Assembly: GCA_947476695.1 (NCBI GenBank)
Contig: CANJRD010000015.1
Coordinates: forward strand, 22,700-86,699
Direction: 5' to 3'
DNA length: 64,000 nt
Source of the DNA: Rhodospirillaceae bacterium
GTDB taxonomy: Bacteria > Pseudomonadota > Alphaproteobacteria > Rhodospirillales > Rhodospirillaceae
Part shown: positions 8,446 to 18,328 of the stretch, piece after piece
Numbering within the stretch: position 1 is the first letter of the stretch
Layout of the letters: each line of letters opens with the position of its first letter
Program-made: the position numbers and the translations under genes
Notes under the pieces: generated by a model
Databases searched by the model: none
Seen by the model: the letters and a program-made list of their open reading frames with translations, nothing else
Told to the model about the DNA's origin: nothing

Positions 8446-9609
8446 GTGATTCCAATTCTAAGTTCTCAACTCAGGGCGTTTATTTCGGGCGAGGCGATCG
8501 GCGGTATCGTCCTGATGGTGGCCGCGGCGCTTGCGATGGCCGTCGCCAATAGCCCTGGATCGGACGCTTATTTTCAGGCTCTCGCCGCTTACGTAGGCCC
8601 GCTCTCTGTTCTTCACTGGATCAACGACGTCTTGATGTCGGGGTTCTTCTTCCTGGTGGGACTGGAGATCAAGCGCGAGTTCGTGGGTGGTGAGCTTTCG
8701 ACATGGGCGCAACGGAGACTGCCGGTGATTGCGGCATTCGCGGGCATGGCGGTTCCGGCGCTCGTCTACCTGAGCGTTGCGAGGTCGGCACCGGAGCTGG
8801 TGCGCGGTTGGGCTATTCCGGCGGCGACGGACATCGCCTTCGCGATCGGCGTCCTGACCTTGCTTGGCTCCCGGGTGCCGTCGTCGCTCAAGCTCTTTCT
8901 GACGACTGTGGCCATTGTCGACGATGTTGGGGCGGTCGCGATCATCGCGATTGCCTACACGACGCATATCGACGTAACGGCCTTGGCGCTCGCGGCGGCG
9001 GCGCTGATCGCCCTGATGACGCTGAACCACCGCAAGGTCATGGCGCTGTGGCCTTATACATTGTTGTCGCTGTGTCTATGGCTGGCCGTGTTCTTTTCGG
9101 GTGTGCACGCGACAATCGCGGGCGTGCTTGCGGCGCTCACCATTCCGATCCGAAATAACGGCGACGCGGTTTCAGACTCACCGTTGCACCGGCTGGAGCA
9201 TGCTCTGCATCCTTGGGTAACCTACGCCATCGTGCCGATCTTCGGTTTTGCCAATGCCGGCGTTTCCGTCGCCGGCATGAATCTGGCGTCATTGATCGCG
9301 CCGCTTCCCATCGCTGTCGCGCTGGGCCTGTTCCTCGGAAAGCAGATCGGGATTTTTGGAAGTGTCGGCCTGGCGGTGGCCTGCAAGGTCGCGGTCAAGC
9401 CGGAGGGTGCGTCGTGGCTTCAGGTTTACGGGGTCGCGTTGCTGTGCGGCATCGGATTTACGATGAGTTTGTTCATCGGCGGTCTCGCGTTCGTCGATCC
9501 TGAGCTGATGCGCGAGGTCAAGATCGGCGTGCTGATGGGCTCGCTCGCCTCCGCTGTGGTGGGGTTTGGTGTGCTGCGCAGCGCGCGAACACAGGCCGCC
9601 ACGCCTTAG
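8446..9609 (+). CDS. nhaA: Na+/H+ antiporter NhaA
   Basis: Inner-membrane electrogenic antiporter exchanging sodium for protons. The 387-residue protein aligns along its length with E. coli NhaA: GFFFLVGLEIKREFVGG, AIPAATDIAFAIGVLTLLGS, VDDVGAVAIIAIA, HPWVTYAIVPIFGFANAGVS and GIGFTMSLFIGGLAF. The transport aspartates correspond to D129, D159 and D160 here (133, 163 and 164 in E. coli). I use the GTG at 8446, because the ATG four bases earlier is out of frame; the ribosome-binding site is weak. Its stop overlaps by four bases with the stop of the convergent glycosyltransferase. It has no obvious link to the glycan genes on either side. Confidence 0.95.
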   Translation: MIPILSSQLRAFISGEAIGGIVLMVAAALAMAVANSPGSDAYFQALAAYVGPLSVLHWINDVLMSGFFFLVGLEIKREFVGGELSTWAQRRLPVIAAFAGMAVPALVYLSVARSAPELVRGWAIPAATDIAFAIGVLTLLGSRVPSSLKLFLTTVAIVDDVGAVAIIAIAYTTHIDVTALALAAAALIALMTLNHRKVMALWPYTLLSLCLWLAVFFSGVHATIAGVLAALTIPIRNNGDAVSDSPLHRLEHALHPWVTYAIVPIFGFANAGVSVAGMNLASLIAPLPIAVALGLFLGKQIGIFGSVGLAVACKVAVKPEGASWLQVYGVALLCGIGFTMSLFIGGLAFVDPELMREVKIGVLMGSLASAVVGFGVLRSARTQAATP

Positions 9610-11366
9610 AAGCTGGCGTTTCCCAGCTTCCGCCGCAGCGCTTCCTTCAACGCGGGGCCGACGCGGTCGCCGATGCCGGTGTTGTTGCCGAAGGCGCTAT
9701 GCCGCGCGACGTCACGCACCGCTTCGCGCATCTCGCGGCGCAGGACGTGATCCTGCAGCAGACGCGTGGCGAGCGTGATGTAATGCTCGGTCGTGCGCGT
9801 GACCATCACCTCGAGGCCGAACTCGCGCAGCATGGCCGCACTCTGACGGCAGCGCGCGGTGTGACCTTCACGCACGATCGGTGGACAGCCGACAGTGAGG
9901 GGATCGACCAGCGAGACCGCGCCTGAATAAGGGAAGCTGTCGAGATAGAGATCGGCCAGCGCCAGCACCCCGAGGATCGGCGCGCGATTGGCTTGCGGCT
10001 CCAGCACATGCAGCCGTTCGATGCCCACGCCACGCTCGGCGAAACGTTCCTGCACAAAGCGCAGGAAGCCTTCCTTGTGCGGATAGTGGGTCATCCAGTT
10101 CGGATTGAACGGATACATTAGCAGGTGCACGTTCGGCGACGCCTCCAGGATGCGCGCCCAGGCGTCGATGAGATCCGGCCCAATCTTGAAGAAATTCGCC
10201 CCCGAGACGGCGAGGATCGCCGCATCCGGCACGCCGATCTGTTCGCGTGTCACAGCTTCCGGCGCAATCGCGGGGCCTGGCATCAGATAGTGATTGGATG
10301 AGCCGGCGAACAGCGCCAGCTCTTCGGTGTAATCGCTCGCGGTGTCATCGGGTTCGTTCAACGCGCCGTTCAGGTATACGTCGACTGTCTCGAAGCCTGT
10401 CGTGAGGCTGCTGGCGTGCATGACGGCTTGTAACGGCGCCAGCCGTTGCGCCATCAACAGCGTCCACGGAAAGCGGGAGATGTTGGTGATGTTGGCGCCG
10501 CAGAGCAGGATATCGAGTTCCTGCGCGGCAACGATCTGAGCGGCTTGCGCGATGTCGCCTACCGGCAAGGCCAGGAATTTATCGACCAGACCTTCAAAAC
10601 CGGCGCCGACGGCAGCGGCGGCTTCGTCGGGGACGAAGGCGGTGATCTGAAACTCGTTGCGGTTCAGCCCTTTGAGGTGGCCGCGCAATGCGGATGTCTC
10701 GCTGTAGGCGCCCGGACACAATACGCCAAGGCGGATGACGCCGTGATCGTGCGGGCGCGCAGGGATGTCGCGGGCAAGGTCGAAGGTCTCGATATAAAGC
10801 CGGATGAGTGCGGCGCGGCGCTGCGCGAGCTGCTTCAGCGGCACGTCCTCGGCATAGATCGAGATCGCGCTGTAGCCGTCCATGAATCCGGTCAGGATTT
10901 CGCGGCGGAATTCCGCTTCGTCGATCACGGTCGCTGCTTTGTAGATTTCCTGCACCGTCGCTTCGACATGGGCGAGCGCACGCCGTCGTGCGCCGTCGCG
11001 CGTGAAGAACATCGGCACGGCCAGCTGTGCCTTGACGACGGTCGCGATCAACGGCGTCGGCACGTCGACGATGTCGAAGCTGCGGTCGATGCTGTGCGGA
11101 AAGGCAAACAGGTTGAGCGCGAGATAGGCCGCGACCTTGCGCGTGACATCATGCTCGACGCTGAGGATGCGATGACAGCGCTCGGCGACGGCCTGGTCGT
11201 TCTTCGCCATGGCGAGGTGGCGGACGCCGGAGTTGATCATCGTCATCAGCGCGTCGCCGGACGGATTGCGGCACAGGCTGGCGATGCGGTCCACCCGCCC
11301 CTCAAGGCAGATTTCCGCAAGGTTCAGCCGCAGATCGCGCAGACGGTTTTCGGAACTCGCATCCAT
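9606..11366 (-). CDS. GT41/OGT-type glycosyltransferase without TPR repeats (HMW1C-like layout)
   Basis: 586 residues. The C-terminal half has the OGT/SPINDLY GT-B fold: AVSGANFFKIGPDLIDAWAR, then LADLYLDSFPYSGAVSLVDP and a PPIVREGHTARCR segment near the donor site. The N-terminal half is helical but lacks TPRs, more like the layout of HMW1C-type protein N-glycosyltransferases. Its ATG is one base after the TGA of waaA, so translation is coupled and the pair forms an operon. The acceptor could be flagellin, another protein or LPS core; the sequence does not decide. Confidence 0.78.
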   Translation of the reverse strand: MDASSENRLRDLRLNLAEICLEGRVDRIASLCRNPSGDALMTMINSGVRHLAMAKNDQAVAERCHRILSVEHDVTRKVAAYLALNLFAFPHSIDRSFDIVDVPTPLIATVVKAQLAVPMFFTRDGARRRALAHVEATVQEIYKAATVIDEAEFRREILTGFMDGYSAISIYAEDVPLKQLAQRRAALIRLYIETFDLARDIPARPHDHGVIRLGVLCPGAYSETSALRGHLKGLNRNEFQITAFVPDEAAAAVGAGFEGLVDKFLALPVGDIAQAAQIVAAQELDILLCGANITNISRFPWTLLMAQRLAPLQAVMHASSLTTGFETVDVYLNGALNEPDDTASDYTEELALFAGSSNHYLMPGPAIAPEAVTREQIGVPDAAILAVSGANFFKIGPDLIDAWARILEASPNVHLLMYPFNPNWMTHYPHKEGFLRFVQERFAERGVGIERLHVLEPQANRAPILGVLALADLYLDSFPYSGAVSLVDPLTVGCPPIVREGHTARCRQSAAMLREFGLEVMVTRTTEHYITLATRLLQDHVLRREMREAVRDVARHSAFGNNTGIGDRVGPALKEALRRKLGNASF

Positions 11367-11367
11367 G

Positions 11368-12660
11368 TCAGCCGCAATCTATAGGATTTGTGAGGTGCGG
11401 TTCCAGGATGGTGAGCGTGGCGCTCAAAGCCGTGTCGCCGGACGCCATGAAAGCCGCGCCGGCCTGGCCCTGACGCCGGCGGGCTGCGGGGTCCCCGAGC
11501 AAGTGTGCGACGGCGGCGCTGAGTTCGGCGAGGCTGTTGACGTTCGTCAGTGCGCCGGCTTCGGCCATCGCAGCCGTCAGCTCGCGGAAATTGCTCATGT
11601 CGGGCCCGCAAATCACCGCGCAGCCGAGCTTGGCCGGCTCCGCCGGATTCTGGCCGCCGCCGACCGCGAAGGATTTTCCCATGATCACGAGATCGCAGGC
11701 GCGGTACAGCGCGCCGAGTTCGCCGAGCGTGTCGGCGATATAGATCGCCGTGCCGGATGTGACGGGTTCGCGACGGCTCCGGTATGCCACCGCAAGACCG
11801 CGTGCGGCGAAGGTCGCGCCCATGGCCTCGGCCTTGGGCGGATGGCGTGGCGCGACCACCGTGAGCAGATCGGGGAACTGCGCCCGCAGGCCCGCATGAA
11901 TCTCGGCAACGATTGCGTCCTCGCCGGGATGGATGCTGGCCGCCAGCCAGCACGGGCGCGCGCCGATGGCCGCTTTCAGCGCCGTGACATCAGCCTCGTG
12001 CGCGGGCAGCGCCGGCGCGGCCAGTTTGAGATTGCCGAGGGCGCGTACGTCGCTTGCGCCCAATGTGGCGAAGCGGCGGGCGTCCTCGGGCGATTGCGCG
12101 AGCACAGCCGTGAAATGCGACATGACCCGGCGCGCGAATCCCGGCCAGCGCCGCCATCCGCGTAGGGCGCGATCCGATAGGCGCGCATTGGCGAGATACA
12201 GCGGGATGCCGCGGACGGCGATCTCCGCCAGCGTGTTCGGCCACAGTTCGGATTCCGACCAGACCACGAGATGCGGCCGCCAATGGGTGAGGAACCGGCG
12301 TACCCAGCGGCCATGATCGAGCGGTAGATATTGATGGATCGCGCCGGCGGGCAGGCGATCCGCCATCAGGGCGGCGGAGGTGACGGTGCCGGTCGTCAGC
12401 ACCACGGTTTGCCCACGCGCGGTCAGGGTGGCGATGAGGGTGAGCAGGGTCTGCGCTTCGCCGACGCTGGCGCCGTGGCACCAGACGACGGGGCCTGCGG
12501 GCCGCGCGCGGTCCGTGAGGCCATAGCGTTCGCGCAGGCGTGCCGCGTCTTCCTTGCCGTTGTTGCGGCGACAACTGAGCCACAGCGGTGCGACCAATGA
12601 CAATGCACCCGTCAGCAACCGGTAAAGTGGCGCAACGACGGAGAAGGGCGCGTGGGTCAT
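11368..12660 (-). CDS. waaA: 3-deoxy-D-manno-octulosonic acid (Kdo) transferase WaaA
   Basis: Adds Kdo to lipid IVA at the cytoplasmic face of the inner membrane. The 430-residue protein shows the N-terminal hydrophobic anchor (VVAPLYRLLTGALSLVAPLW), the GASVGE motif with the catalytic glutamate, LVVWSESELWPN, LANARLSDRALRGW, and the C-terminal MGKSFAVGGGQNPAEPA signature for CMP-Kdo binding. I start at the ATG at 12660; a GTG nine codons upstream is in frame but gives a less typical N-terminus. It is followed with one base of spacing by a GT41-type gene. Confidence 0.95.
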   Translation of the reverse strand: MTHAPFSVVAPLYRLLTGALSLVAPLWLSCRRNNGKEDAARLRERYGLTDRARPAGPVVWCHGASVGEAQTLLTLIATLTARGQTVVLTTGTVTSAALMADRLPAGAIHQYLPLDHGRWVRRFLTHWRPHLVVWSESELWPNTLAEIAVRGIPLYLANARLSDRALRGWRRWPGFARRVMSHFTAVLAQSPEDARRFATLGASDVRALGNLKLAAPALPAHEADVTALKAAIGARPCWLAASIHPGEDAIVAEIHAGLRAQFPDLLTVVAPRHPPKAEAMGATFAARGLAVAYRSRREPVTSGTAIYIADTLGELGALYRACDLVIMGKSFAVGGGQNPAEPAKLGCAVICGPDMSNFRELTAAMAEAGALTNVNSLAELSAAVAHLLGDPAARRRQGQAGAAFMASGDTALSATLTILEPHLTNPIDCG

Positions 12661-12724
12661 GCACGCACGCGGCAGCAATCGCCGCACGACAGGCGGCGGC
12701 GACGGCTCAAGGCGGAGAAGCGGA

Positions 12725-13012
12725 TTATTTGGTCGATTCGACCAGCAGATCGACGACCTGAATCGCCTTCGGGGCGTTCGGTGCGCCGCCGGCCTGCTTG
12801 GCGATCCAAGCCTTGGCGCCTTCCGCGTCGACGTTCTTGTCTTTCATCAGCATGCACAGCAGGGCCTGCGTCGCAAACAGATTGGCCGCAAGATCATCGA
12901 TGGCGCCGAGCACGGTGTCCATCTGGGCATGGGATTGCTTGCCCATCTTGTCCAGATCGTCCTGCACACGGGTCAGAAGCCCCTGCACTTGGCTCAGCAT
13001 GAAATCCGACAT
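12725..13012 (-). CDS. Small conserved-looking protein of unknown function (95 aa)
   Basis: A 95-residue, mostly helical cytoplasmic protein without a recognisable domain. Residues 5-50 are amphipathic (LSQVQGLLTRVQDDLDKMGK), and the end reads AIQVVDLLVEST. The ATG has a strong GAAGGA ribosome-binding site 6 bases upstream, and codon use matches its neighbours, so it is probably expressed. It lies upstream of waaA on the same strand with a 64-base gap. Confidence 0.6.
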   Translation of the reverse strand: MSDFMLSQVQGLLTRVQDDLDKMGKQSHAQMDTVLGAIDDLAANLFATQALLCMLMKDKNVDAEGAKAWIAKQAGGAPNAPKAIQVVDLLVESTK

Positions 13013-13134
13013 CAGACGTCCTTCCCCTTAGCAAACGATGGGCTGTGGCCTGTCGTTTGCCACGCTACTCTACCCCACAGGTACGATTCATTGGTAAACA
13101 ACGCTTTAAGCCGAAGTTTTGTCAGATTTTTTGA

Positions 13135-14292
13135 ATGTCCAGGCGTCTCGGTCTCGGTTGGCAGGTCGGCGTTCCCAGCGGATGGGGGACTTACGGCGTT
13201 AACCTGGCCGTGGAACTGACGCGCAAAGGCGTTGCGCCAGTGCTGCCGTTCATTGAGGACAAGCCCTGCTTTACGCCGGAACAGGCGGCTATTCTGGCGG
13301 AACCGCTGGCGGACCATCCCCGTTGGGCCGACCTCACGAGAGCGCCTGCGACTCTGGATTTCCCCCTCCTGCACGCTTTGGGCGATGAACTGGCTTGGCC
13401 GGCGCGCCTGGTTCAGTTGATGGGTAAGCCCGATGTCGGGGTCGTGTTCTTCGAATCCGCCAAGATTCCGGAAGCGAACCTCAAAGCGGCCGAGCGCTTG
13501 GCCCTCATCGTTACGGGCTCGAACTGGAATGCCGAGGTGCTGAGGCGCCATGGCTTCGACCGGGTGGTGAATTGCCCGCAAGGGGTCGATGTCTCTCTGT
13601 TCAGCCCCGGGCCGCGCGCTGGGACTTATGCCGGGCGCTTTACGGTCTTTTCGGGCGGGAAGTTGGAATACCGCAAAGGTCAGGACCTGGTTGTCGCCGC
13701 CTTCAAGCGCTTCCGCGCGCGGTGTCCCGAAGCCTTGCTCGTGACGGCCTGGCACAACCCCTGGCCCGCGGCGGCGCTGTCGATTGCTAAGTCGCCGCAC
13801 GTTACCGGGGCGCCTGTGAAAGACGGCCGGCTGGATGTGGCCGGATGGCTGCGGGCGAACGGCCTGCCGGATGACTCCTTTGTCGATCTCGGGCCGTTAT
13901 CGAACATCGCGACGCCACCGGTGCTGCGCGGGATGGACCTCGCGGTCCTTCCCAGCCGCTGCGAGGGCGGCACCAATTTGGTCGCGATGGAATGCATGGC
14001 TTGCGGTGTGCCGGTCGTGTTGTCGCGCAATACCGGCCATCTCGATCTGATCGCCGCCGACAACTGTTATCCGCTGGAAATGCAAATCCCCATCGGAGCC
14101 GTGACCGGCCGTGCCGATCTCGAAGGATGGGGCGAATCCTCTATCGATGAATTGGCGCGCCGTATGCAGGAAGCCTATGACGACCGCGCCGGCGCAAAGG
14201 CGCGCGGCGCTACGGCCGCGCAATTCATGCAACGCTGGGATTGGTCGACGCAGGTCGACCGTCTGCTCGACGCGTTGCGGCCTTACCTTTGA
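13135..14292 (+). CDS. Family 4-type (GT-B) glycosyltransferase
   Basis: 385 residues. The N-terminus [14 protein letters not shown] is a typical GT4 opening, and the C-terminal Rossmann half has [20 protein letters not shown] and then [20 protein letters not shown], which contains the EX7E-type donor-binding signature of retaining GT4 enzymes. Likely transfers a sugar in flagellin or surface-glycan assembly. It is transcribed alone, and its stop codon overlaps the convergent TPR-OGT gene by 10 bases. Confidence 0.85.
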   Translation: MSRRLGLGWQVGVPSGWGTYGVNLAVELTRKGVAPVLPFIEDKPCFTPEQAAILAEPLADHPRWADLTRAPATLDFPLLHALGDELAWPARLVQLMGKPDVGVVFFESAKIPEANLKAAERLALIVTGSNWNAEVLRRHGFDRVVNCPQGVDVSLFSPGPRAGTYAGRFTVFSGGKLEYRKGQDLVVAAFKRFRARCPEALLVTAWHNPWPAAALSIAKSPHVTGAPVKDGRLDVAGWLRANGLPDDSFVDLGPLSNIATPPVLRGMDLAVLPSRCEGGTNLVAMECMACGVPVVLSRNTGHLDLIAADNCYPLEMQIPIGAVTGRADLEGWGESSIDELARRMQEAYDDRAGAKARGATAAQFMQRWDWSTQVDRLLDALRPYL

Positions 14293-16244
14293 CACCAGTC
14301 GCGCCAGATGGCGCGCAAGCCGGCGGTGAAGTCGGCGGCGAAAGCCGGGCCATCGCAGACGCGCGATCTGCGCATCTGTTCGCGTAATCCGGCGCGCAGT
14401 TTTCCAAGCGCGCCAAGATCGGACGCACGCGCCACGGCGAGGTCTTCAGCAGAGGCGCGATCCGGCGCAATCCAGTCCGCGAGCCCGGCATTGGCGAGGT
14501 ATGTCGCCGCATGACGTCCGGCGAACGTCGCGCCGGGCGAGGTGACGACAGGGCAGCCCATCCACAACGCCTCGCAGGTGGTCAGGCCGCCGCCGTAGGG
14601 GAAGGGATCGAGGGCGATATCAACTTTGCCGTAAGCGCCCAGGAATTCCGGCGGCGCATCGCGGCCTTCGATCAGGATGCGTTCGCCGGCGATACCGCGC
14701 GCGGCGAAAGCATCGCGAAGGTGTGTTTGCACGCGCGCATCTTCGAGGCCGCGGAACTTCAGCAGTAAGCGGCTGTCCCGCACGCGCGCCAGGATGCGGG
14801 CGAAAGAGGCGACGACCTCGTCGTTAAGCTTCGACGGATTGTTGAAACAGCCGAACGTCACGAACCCAGTCCGCAAGGCCGGAAGCGTCGTGACATCGGG
14901 CGCGTAAGCCGGCGGATCGAAGCAGGCGTAGCAGCCGGGCAGGCGCAGGATGCGCTCGACATAGCTGGCTTCTGTGCCTGGCGGCGTCTCGACCGCGTCG
15001 CCTAGGACGTAGTCGATCGCCGGAACGCCGGTCGTGCCGACATAGCCGAACCACGACACGGCGAGTGGCGCGGGCTTGCGCGCGAACATCTTCAGGCGGT
15101 GCCCGGCGGTGTGACCCGAGAGGTCGAACAAGATGTCGACCTTGGCGTCGCCGATCGTCGCGGCGAGCGCTTCGTCGTCCATGCCATCGACACGTCGCCA
15201 ATCGCAGGCGGCGCGGATGCGCGCGCTGATCGCGTCTTCGCGGTTCTCCGGCCGCGTGCTGAAAACGACGGCGCGCATCTGGTGGCGGTCGAGGTTCTCG
15301 ATCATCCGCACGGTCATGATGCCGACGGGATGTTGTCCCAGGTCGGGCGAGACGAAGCCGATGACGAGCGGTCGCGCCGGATCGCGCGTGTTGCCGTGAG
15401 GGCGCTGCGCCGGAATCGCGGCGGTATGCGCCCGATGCCATTGCTTGTGCGCGGCGAGCAGCGCGGCTTCCGTGATGCCGGGCAAGTACTGCTGCGCGCT
15501 CAGCCAGTTGCTCCCGGCGGGCATCCAGGTGGGATCGGCGGCCATGGCGGCGGCAAAAGCGGCGACGGCTTCCGCCGTCCGGCCCGCGTCACCAAGAATA
15601 TTGCCGAGCGCATTATGCGCCTTGGCGTGTTGCGGCTCTTTGGCCAGCAGCGCGCGAATTTCCCGCTCGGCGTCGTCAAGGCGGCCGAGATCGCGATAGC
15701 AATTGGCGAGGTTGTACCGCGCGTCTGTGTAGTTGGGATCCACCGCCAGCGCCGCCGCGAATGCCGCCGTCGCGCCGTCGATGTCATCGAGGTCGCGCAG
15801 CACGATCCCGCGATTGGTGATCGCTTGCGGATAGTGCGGCAGGAGGCGCAGCGCGGTGTCGTAGGCCGCAATCGCTTCTCGCAAGTGGCCGAGTTTGCTC
15901 AGCGCATTACCGCGATTGAAGTGGATCACGGCATTGTCGGGCGCCAGCTCTGCCGCCCGTTGCAAGTTCGCCAACGCCTCGCCGTGCTTGCCGAGCGCTT
16001 GTTGCGCGGTCGCGAGATTGCTCAGCGCATCGACGTAGTCGGGCTTCAAGGTCAGCGCGCGGCCGATCAGACGTTCGGCGCCTTCCAGGTCGCCGACCTG
16101 GATCGCCACGACCCCGAGCAGATGCACCGGCTCGGGGTTCTGGGGTTCCGCGCGCGCGGCATCTTGATAGGCGGTCGCGGCCGCGTTGAGATCGCCGCGT
16201 CCATGCGCCTCGAGACCGCGCCGCAGCGCCTCAGTCGCGCTCAT
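14283..16244 (-). CDS. TPR-containing O-GlcNAc-transferase-like (GT41) glycosyltransferase
   Basis: 653 residues. Residues about 5-230 are TPR units ([60 protein letters not shown]). The rest is the SPINDLY/OGT catalytic region: [40 protein letters not shown], then [20 protein letters not shown]. Such proteins O-glycosylate serine and threonine; next to four flagellin genes the likely acceptor is flagellin (inference). The start ATG overlaps the stop of the upstream gene (ATGA), giving translational coupling. Confidence 0.87.
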   Translation of the reverse strand: MSATEALRRGLEAHGRGDLNAAATAYQDAARAEPQNPEPVHLLGVVAIQVGDLEGAERLIGRALTLKPDYVDALSNLATAQQALGKHGEALANLQRAAELAPDNAVIHFNRGNALSKLGHLREAIAAYDTALRLLPHYPQAITNRGIVLRDLDDIDGATAAFAAALAVDPNYTDARYNLANCYRDLGRLDDAEREIRALLAKEPQHAKAHNALGNILGDAGRTAEAVAAFAAAMAADPTWMPAGSNWLSAQQYLPGITEAALLAAHKQWHRAHTAAIPAQRPHGNTRDPARPLVIGFVSPDLGQHPVGIMTVRMIENLDRHQMRAVVFSTRPENREDAISARIRAACDWRRVDGMDDEALAATIGDAKVDILFDLSGHTAGHRLKMFARKPAPLAVSWFGYVGTTGVPAIDYVLGDAVETPPGTEASYVERILRLPGCYACFDPPAYAPDVTTLPALRTGFVTFGCFNNPSKLNDEVVASFARILARVRDSRLLLKFRGLEDARVQTHLRDAFAARGIAGERILIEGRDAPPEFLGAYGKVDIALDPFPYGGGLTTCEALWMGCPVVTSPGATFAGRHAATYLANAGLADWIAPDRASAEDLAVARASDLGALGKLRAGLREQMRRSRVCDGPAFAADFTAGLRAIWRDWCQR

Positions 16245-17155
16245 GCGGATAGCGTGAAATTCACGGCGCGCGATTTGATGTGATGCACCGCGACTTCCTG
16301 AAAGCGATCGTAAAAGGCGGCCAGCCCTTCGACGGCGTCCGGCAATACGTTGCCGTCCGCACCGGTCTTGGTGCCGCGCGCGAAGGCGTCTTTGTAGAGA
16401 TGGCCGAGGGCATCCAGCATTAGATCGAACTGACGGCCATACGCGCTGGTGTCCTGTCCGCGTGAGGCCTCGCAGGCTTCGAGCACGGCGGTCATCAGGG
16501 CGTGGAAATACACATAGATCGTGTCGTCCCAGCGCGTCTCATGGGCGATGTGCAAGGCGACCGGGGATCGCAACGCTTTCAGCGGGCGACCCTTCAGCAG
16601 CGCGACCAGCGGCATCCAGTAGTCCCAGAAGGGCATGCCGACGCAGAACGGGGTGTCGCCGAAGTCATCGAGCAGATCGCCCGACATTAGGAAAAAGTCG
16701 TAGCCGGTGGAGTAGGTCTCATCGCCGGCCGCGCGGAAGCCGCCAAGCGCGGTGGCATCCGCGACGTCCACGCGCGCGCCCAGCACGAGGCTGCCTTGCG
16801 CGGCGGCGGCGATCTCGGCCATCTGCGCCGGTGAAAGACGAAAGTGAATGTCGTCGTTGACGATGCCCACGATGCAATCGGTCAGCCCCGCGCCGCTGGT
16901 CGCGGCATCAGCGCGCAGCGCTTTCAGCAAGTCGTGGATGTAAGGCACGGGCTTGCGTGCGACCCGCTCGCCGGTCTTTGCCGCGGTGACAAAGGTGACG
17001 TCGGGATGATCCCGGGTCAGTTGCGGCAGTTCCGCCGCGGCATTCACCGACAGCATCTTGAAGCCGGCGGCGCGCCACGACGTGACGGCGGCCCGCTGTG
17101 CCGCAACGTCTCGGCCGGGTGCAAGGCTGGTGGCGATGAAAAGCGGCGCGGTCAT
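16241..17155 (-). CDS. Predicted GT-A-like glycosyltransferase or glycan-associated protein
   Basis: 304 residues. The frame stays open upstream to 17818, but that part overlaps the confident gene at 17191-18081, so I start at the ATG at 17155, which begins [24 protein letters not shown]-like pattern is visible: [17 protein letters not shown] with an NDD acidic motif near residue 100, and [20 protein letters not shown] further on. The family name is uncertain. It is coupled by an ATGA overlap to the TPR-OGT gene and follows the glycosyltransferase at 17191 after 35 bases, so the three form one operon facing away from the flagellins. Confidence 0.65.
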   Translation of the reverse strand: MTAPLFIATSLAPGRDVAAQRAAVTSWRAAGFKMLSVNAAAELPQLTRDHPDVTFVTAAKTGERVARKPVPYIHDLLKALRADAATSGAGLTDCIVGIVNDDIHFRLSPAQMAEIAAAAQGSLVLGARVDVADATALGGFRAAGDETYSTGYDFFLMSGDLLDDFGDTPFCVGMPFWDYWMPLVALLKGRPLKALRSPVALHIAHETRWDDTIYVYFHALMTAVLEACEASRGQDTSAYGRQFDLMLDALGHLYKDAFARGTKTGADGNVLPDAVEGLAAFYDRFQEVAVHHIKSRAVNFTLSA

Positions 17156-17190
17156 GCGATGTGCAGTGTAAGGGAAGGGCGCGCGCGCAT

Positions 17191-18081
17191 CTAATGTCCC
17201 TTGGACAAAGTTTCCGTCAGAACAACAAAGCGGAACTGGCCGCGATCCATCGGTGTCAGGCCGTTTTCGCGGCGCAGTTTGTCGGCCAGTTCGAAATACG
17301 TTTCCATCGGCGATAGGCCGCAGAAGTGGCACAGCACGCCGGCCCACAGTTCCGGGGCGACTCCCGGCGTCTGTTTCACGATGCGCAGGTCGGCGGTGTC
17401 GATGTCCATCACCGCCTCGACCAGGTTGGGCGTCGTCACCTGAAGGCGGTTGTTCGCCGGCGGTTCCTGGGGCGGAATGTTCATGCTGCCCAACACCACG
17501 CCGAAGAACGGCTCGTCGGCGTATTCGCCGGCGTGTTTGTAGGTGTAACTGATGCGATCGCGATCCGGCCCGGCGTGCAGGGCTTTGACCCTGGCGAAAA
17601 TCTCGGCGGCGACCGGGCCGCGTTCGAAATAGATCACGCCCGCGTTGAATACGGTGAGATAGGGCAGGCTGTAGGCGGCGCAGAGTTCTGCGGCGTCTTT
17701 GGCGCCGAGCGAGCAGGCGAAAGCCGGGCCTGTGGTTTGCTTGTGGCCTTCGACCACGAACGGTTGCCCGCGATAGCGGTGCCAGAACAGTTCGATGCGC
17801 GGGCTGAACAGCAGACAATCCGCGTCGACATACATCGTGCGGTCATACGGCGTGAGGTCGAGCAGGCGGGCCTTGTTCATCGCGCCTTTCAGCGCGCCAT
17901 CCGGCTGCGCAGTGATCACGCGATCGAACAGCGCCGCTGCGTCGCCAGACGGTTCATGGCCGGGCGAAACCACGATACTGACCGGACGGTTCTCCCAGCG
18001 GCGGAAGGACAGGGCGAGGTTGATCGCCAGTTCCACGTAGCGCCGGTCGTCCAAAGCGAGGATAAGATAGCCTTCGTCCAA
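17191..18081 (-). CDS. GT-A fold glycosyltransferase with DXD motif
   Basis: 296 residues. It opens MDEGYLILALDDRRYVELAI, a nucleotide-sugar-binding GT-A start, and has the metal-binding DXD motif in MYVDADCLLFSPRIE at about residues 85-99 and a GT8/GT2-like acceptor segment FNAGVIYFERGP. No membrane segment is present, so it is probably cytoplasmic. It is first in the operon 17191-16241-14283, reading away from the flagellin array. Its upstream region (18082-18328) is shared with the first flagellin promoter. Confidence 0.78.
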   Translation of the reverse strand: MDEGYLILALDDRRYVELAINLALSFRRWENRPVSIVVSPGHEPSGDAAALFDRVITAQPDGALKGAMNKARLLDLTPYDRTMYVDADCLLFSPRIELFWHRYRGQPFVVEGHKQTTGPAFACSLGAKDAAELCAAYSLPYLTVFNAGVIYFERGPVAAEIFARVKALHAGPDRDRISYTYKHAGEYADEPFFGVVLGSMNIPPQEPPANNRLQVTTPNLVEAVMDIDTADLRIVKQTPGVAPELWAGVLCHFCGLSPMETYFELADKLRRENGLTPMDRGQFRFVVLTETLSKGH

Positions 18082-18200
18082 AGCGCCGTTCCTTCGAGAC
18101 TCGCCAGCTCGGCTCGTAAGGGTTGTAGATCCGCCGACCCTGCGTACCGCTTATCTAAATATTTGAAACTAAAGGTTAATTTTCTGGATTCGCGTGGTAT

Positions 18201-18230
18201 TTGACATTTTGTCGGCCGAACTATTATAAA
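18201..18230 (+). promoter_or_regulatory. Sigma-70-type promoter of the first flagellin gene
   Basis: TTGACA at 18201-18206, an 18-base spacer, then TATAAA at 18225-18230 (or TTATAA with a 17-base spacer). The start point would be near 18237, giving a leader of about 92 nt. I found no sigma-54 motif here, unlike several other flagellar genes in the window. Confidence 0.65.
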
Positions 18231-18248
18231 TGCTGTAGTTCGGCGTGT

Positions 18249-18298
18249 CCCCAGAAGGGGCTTGGCCTCACGGCTACGTCGGGCTGGACAGAAATGTC
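18249..18298 (+). promoter_or_regulatory. Two small hairpins in the predicted 5' leader of flagellin 1
   Basis: CCCC-AGAA-GGGG at 18249-18260 and GACA-GAAA-TGTC at 18287-18298. In Caulobacter, FlbT binds the flagellin mRNA leader to limit translation, and flbT lies downstream in this window. That these stems are its target is inference. Confidence 0.35.
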
Positions 18299-18328
18299 TT
18301 TCGACCCATCCTAGAAAAGGAAAACACA

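Noticed and set aside
17156..17818. N-terminal extension of the gene at 16241-17155
   Set aside because: It overlaps the confident GT-A gene in another frame and reads as low-complexity Arg-rich sequence.
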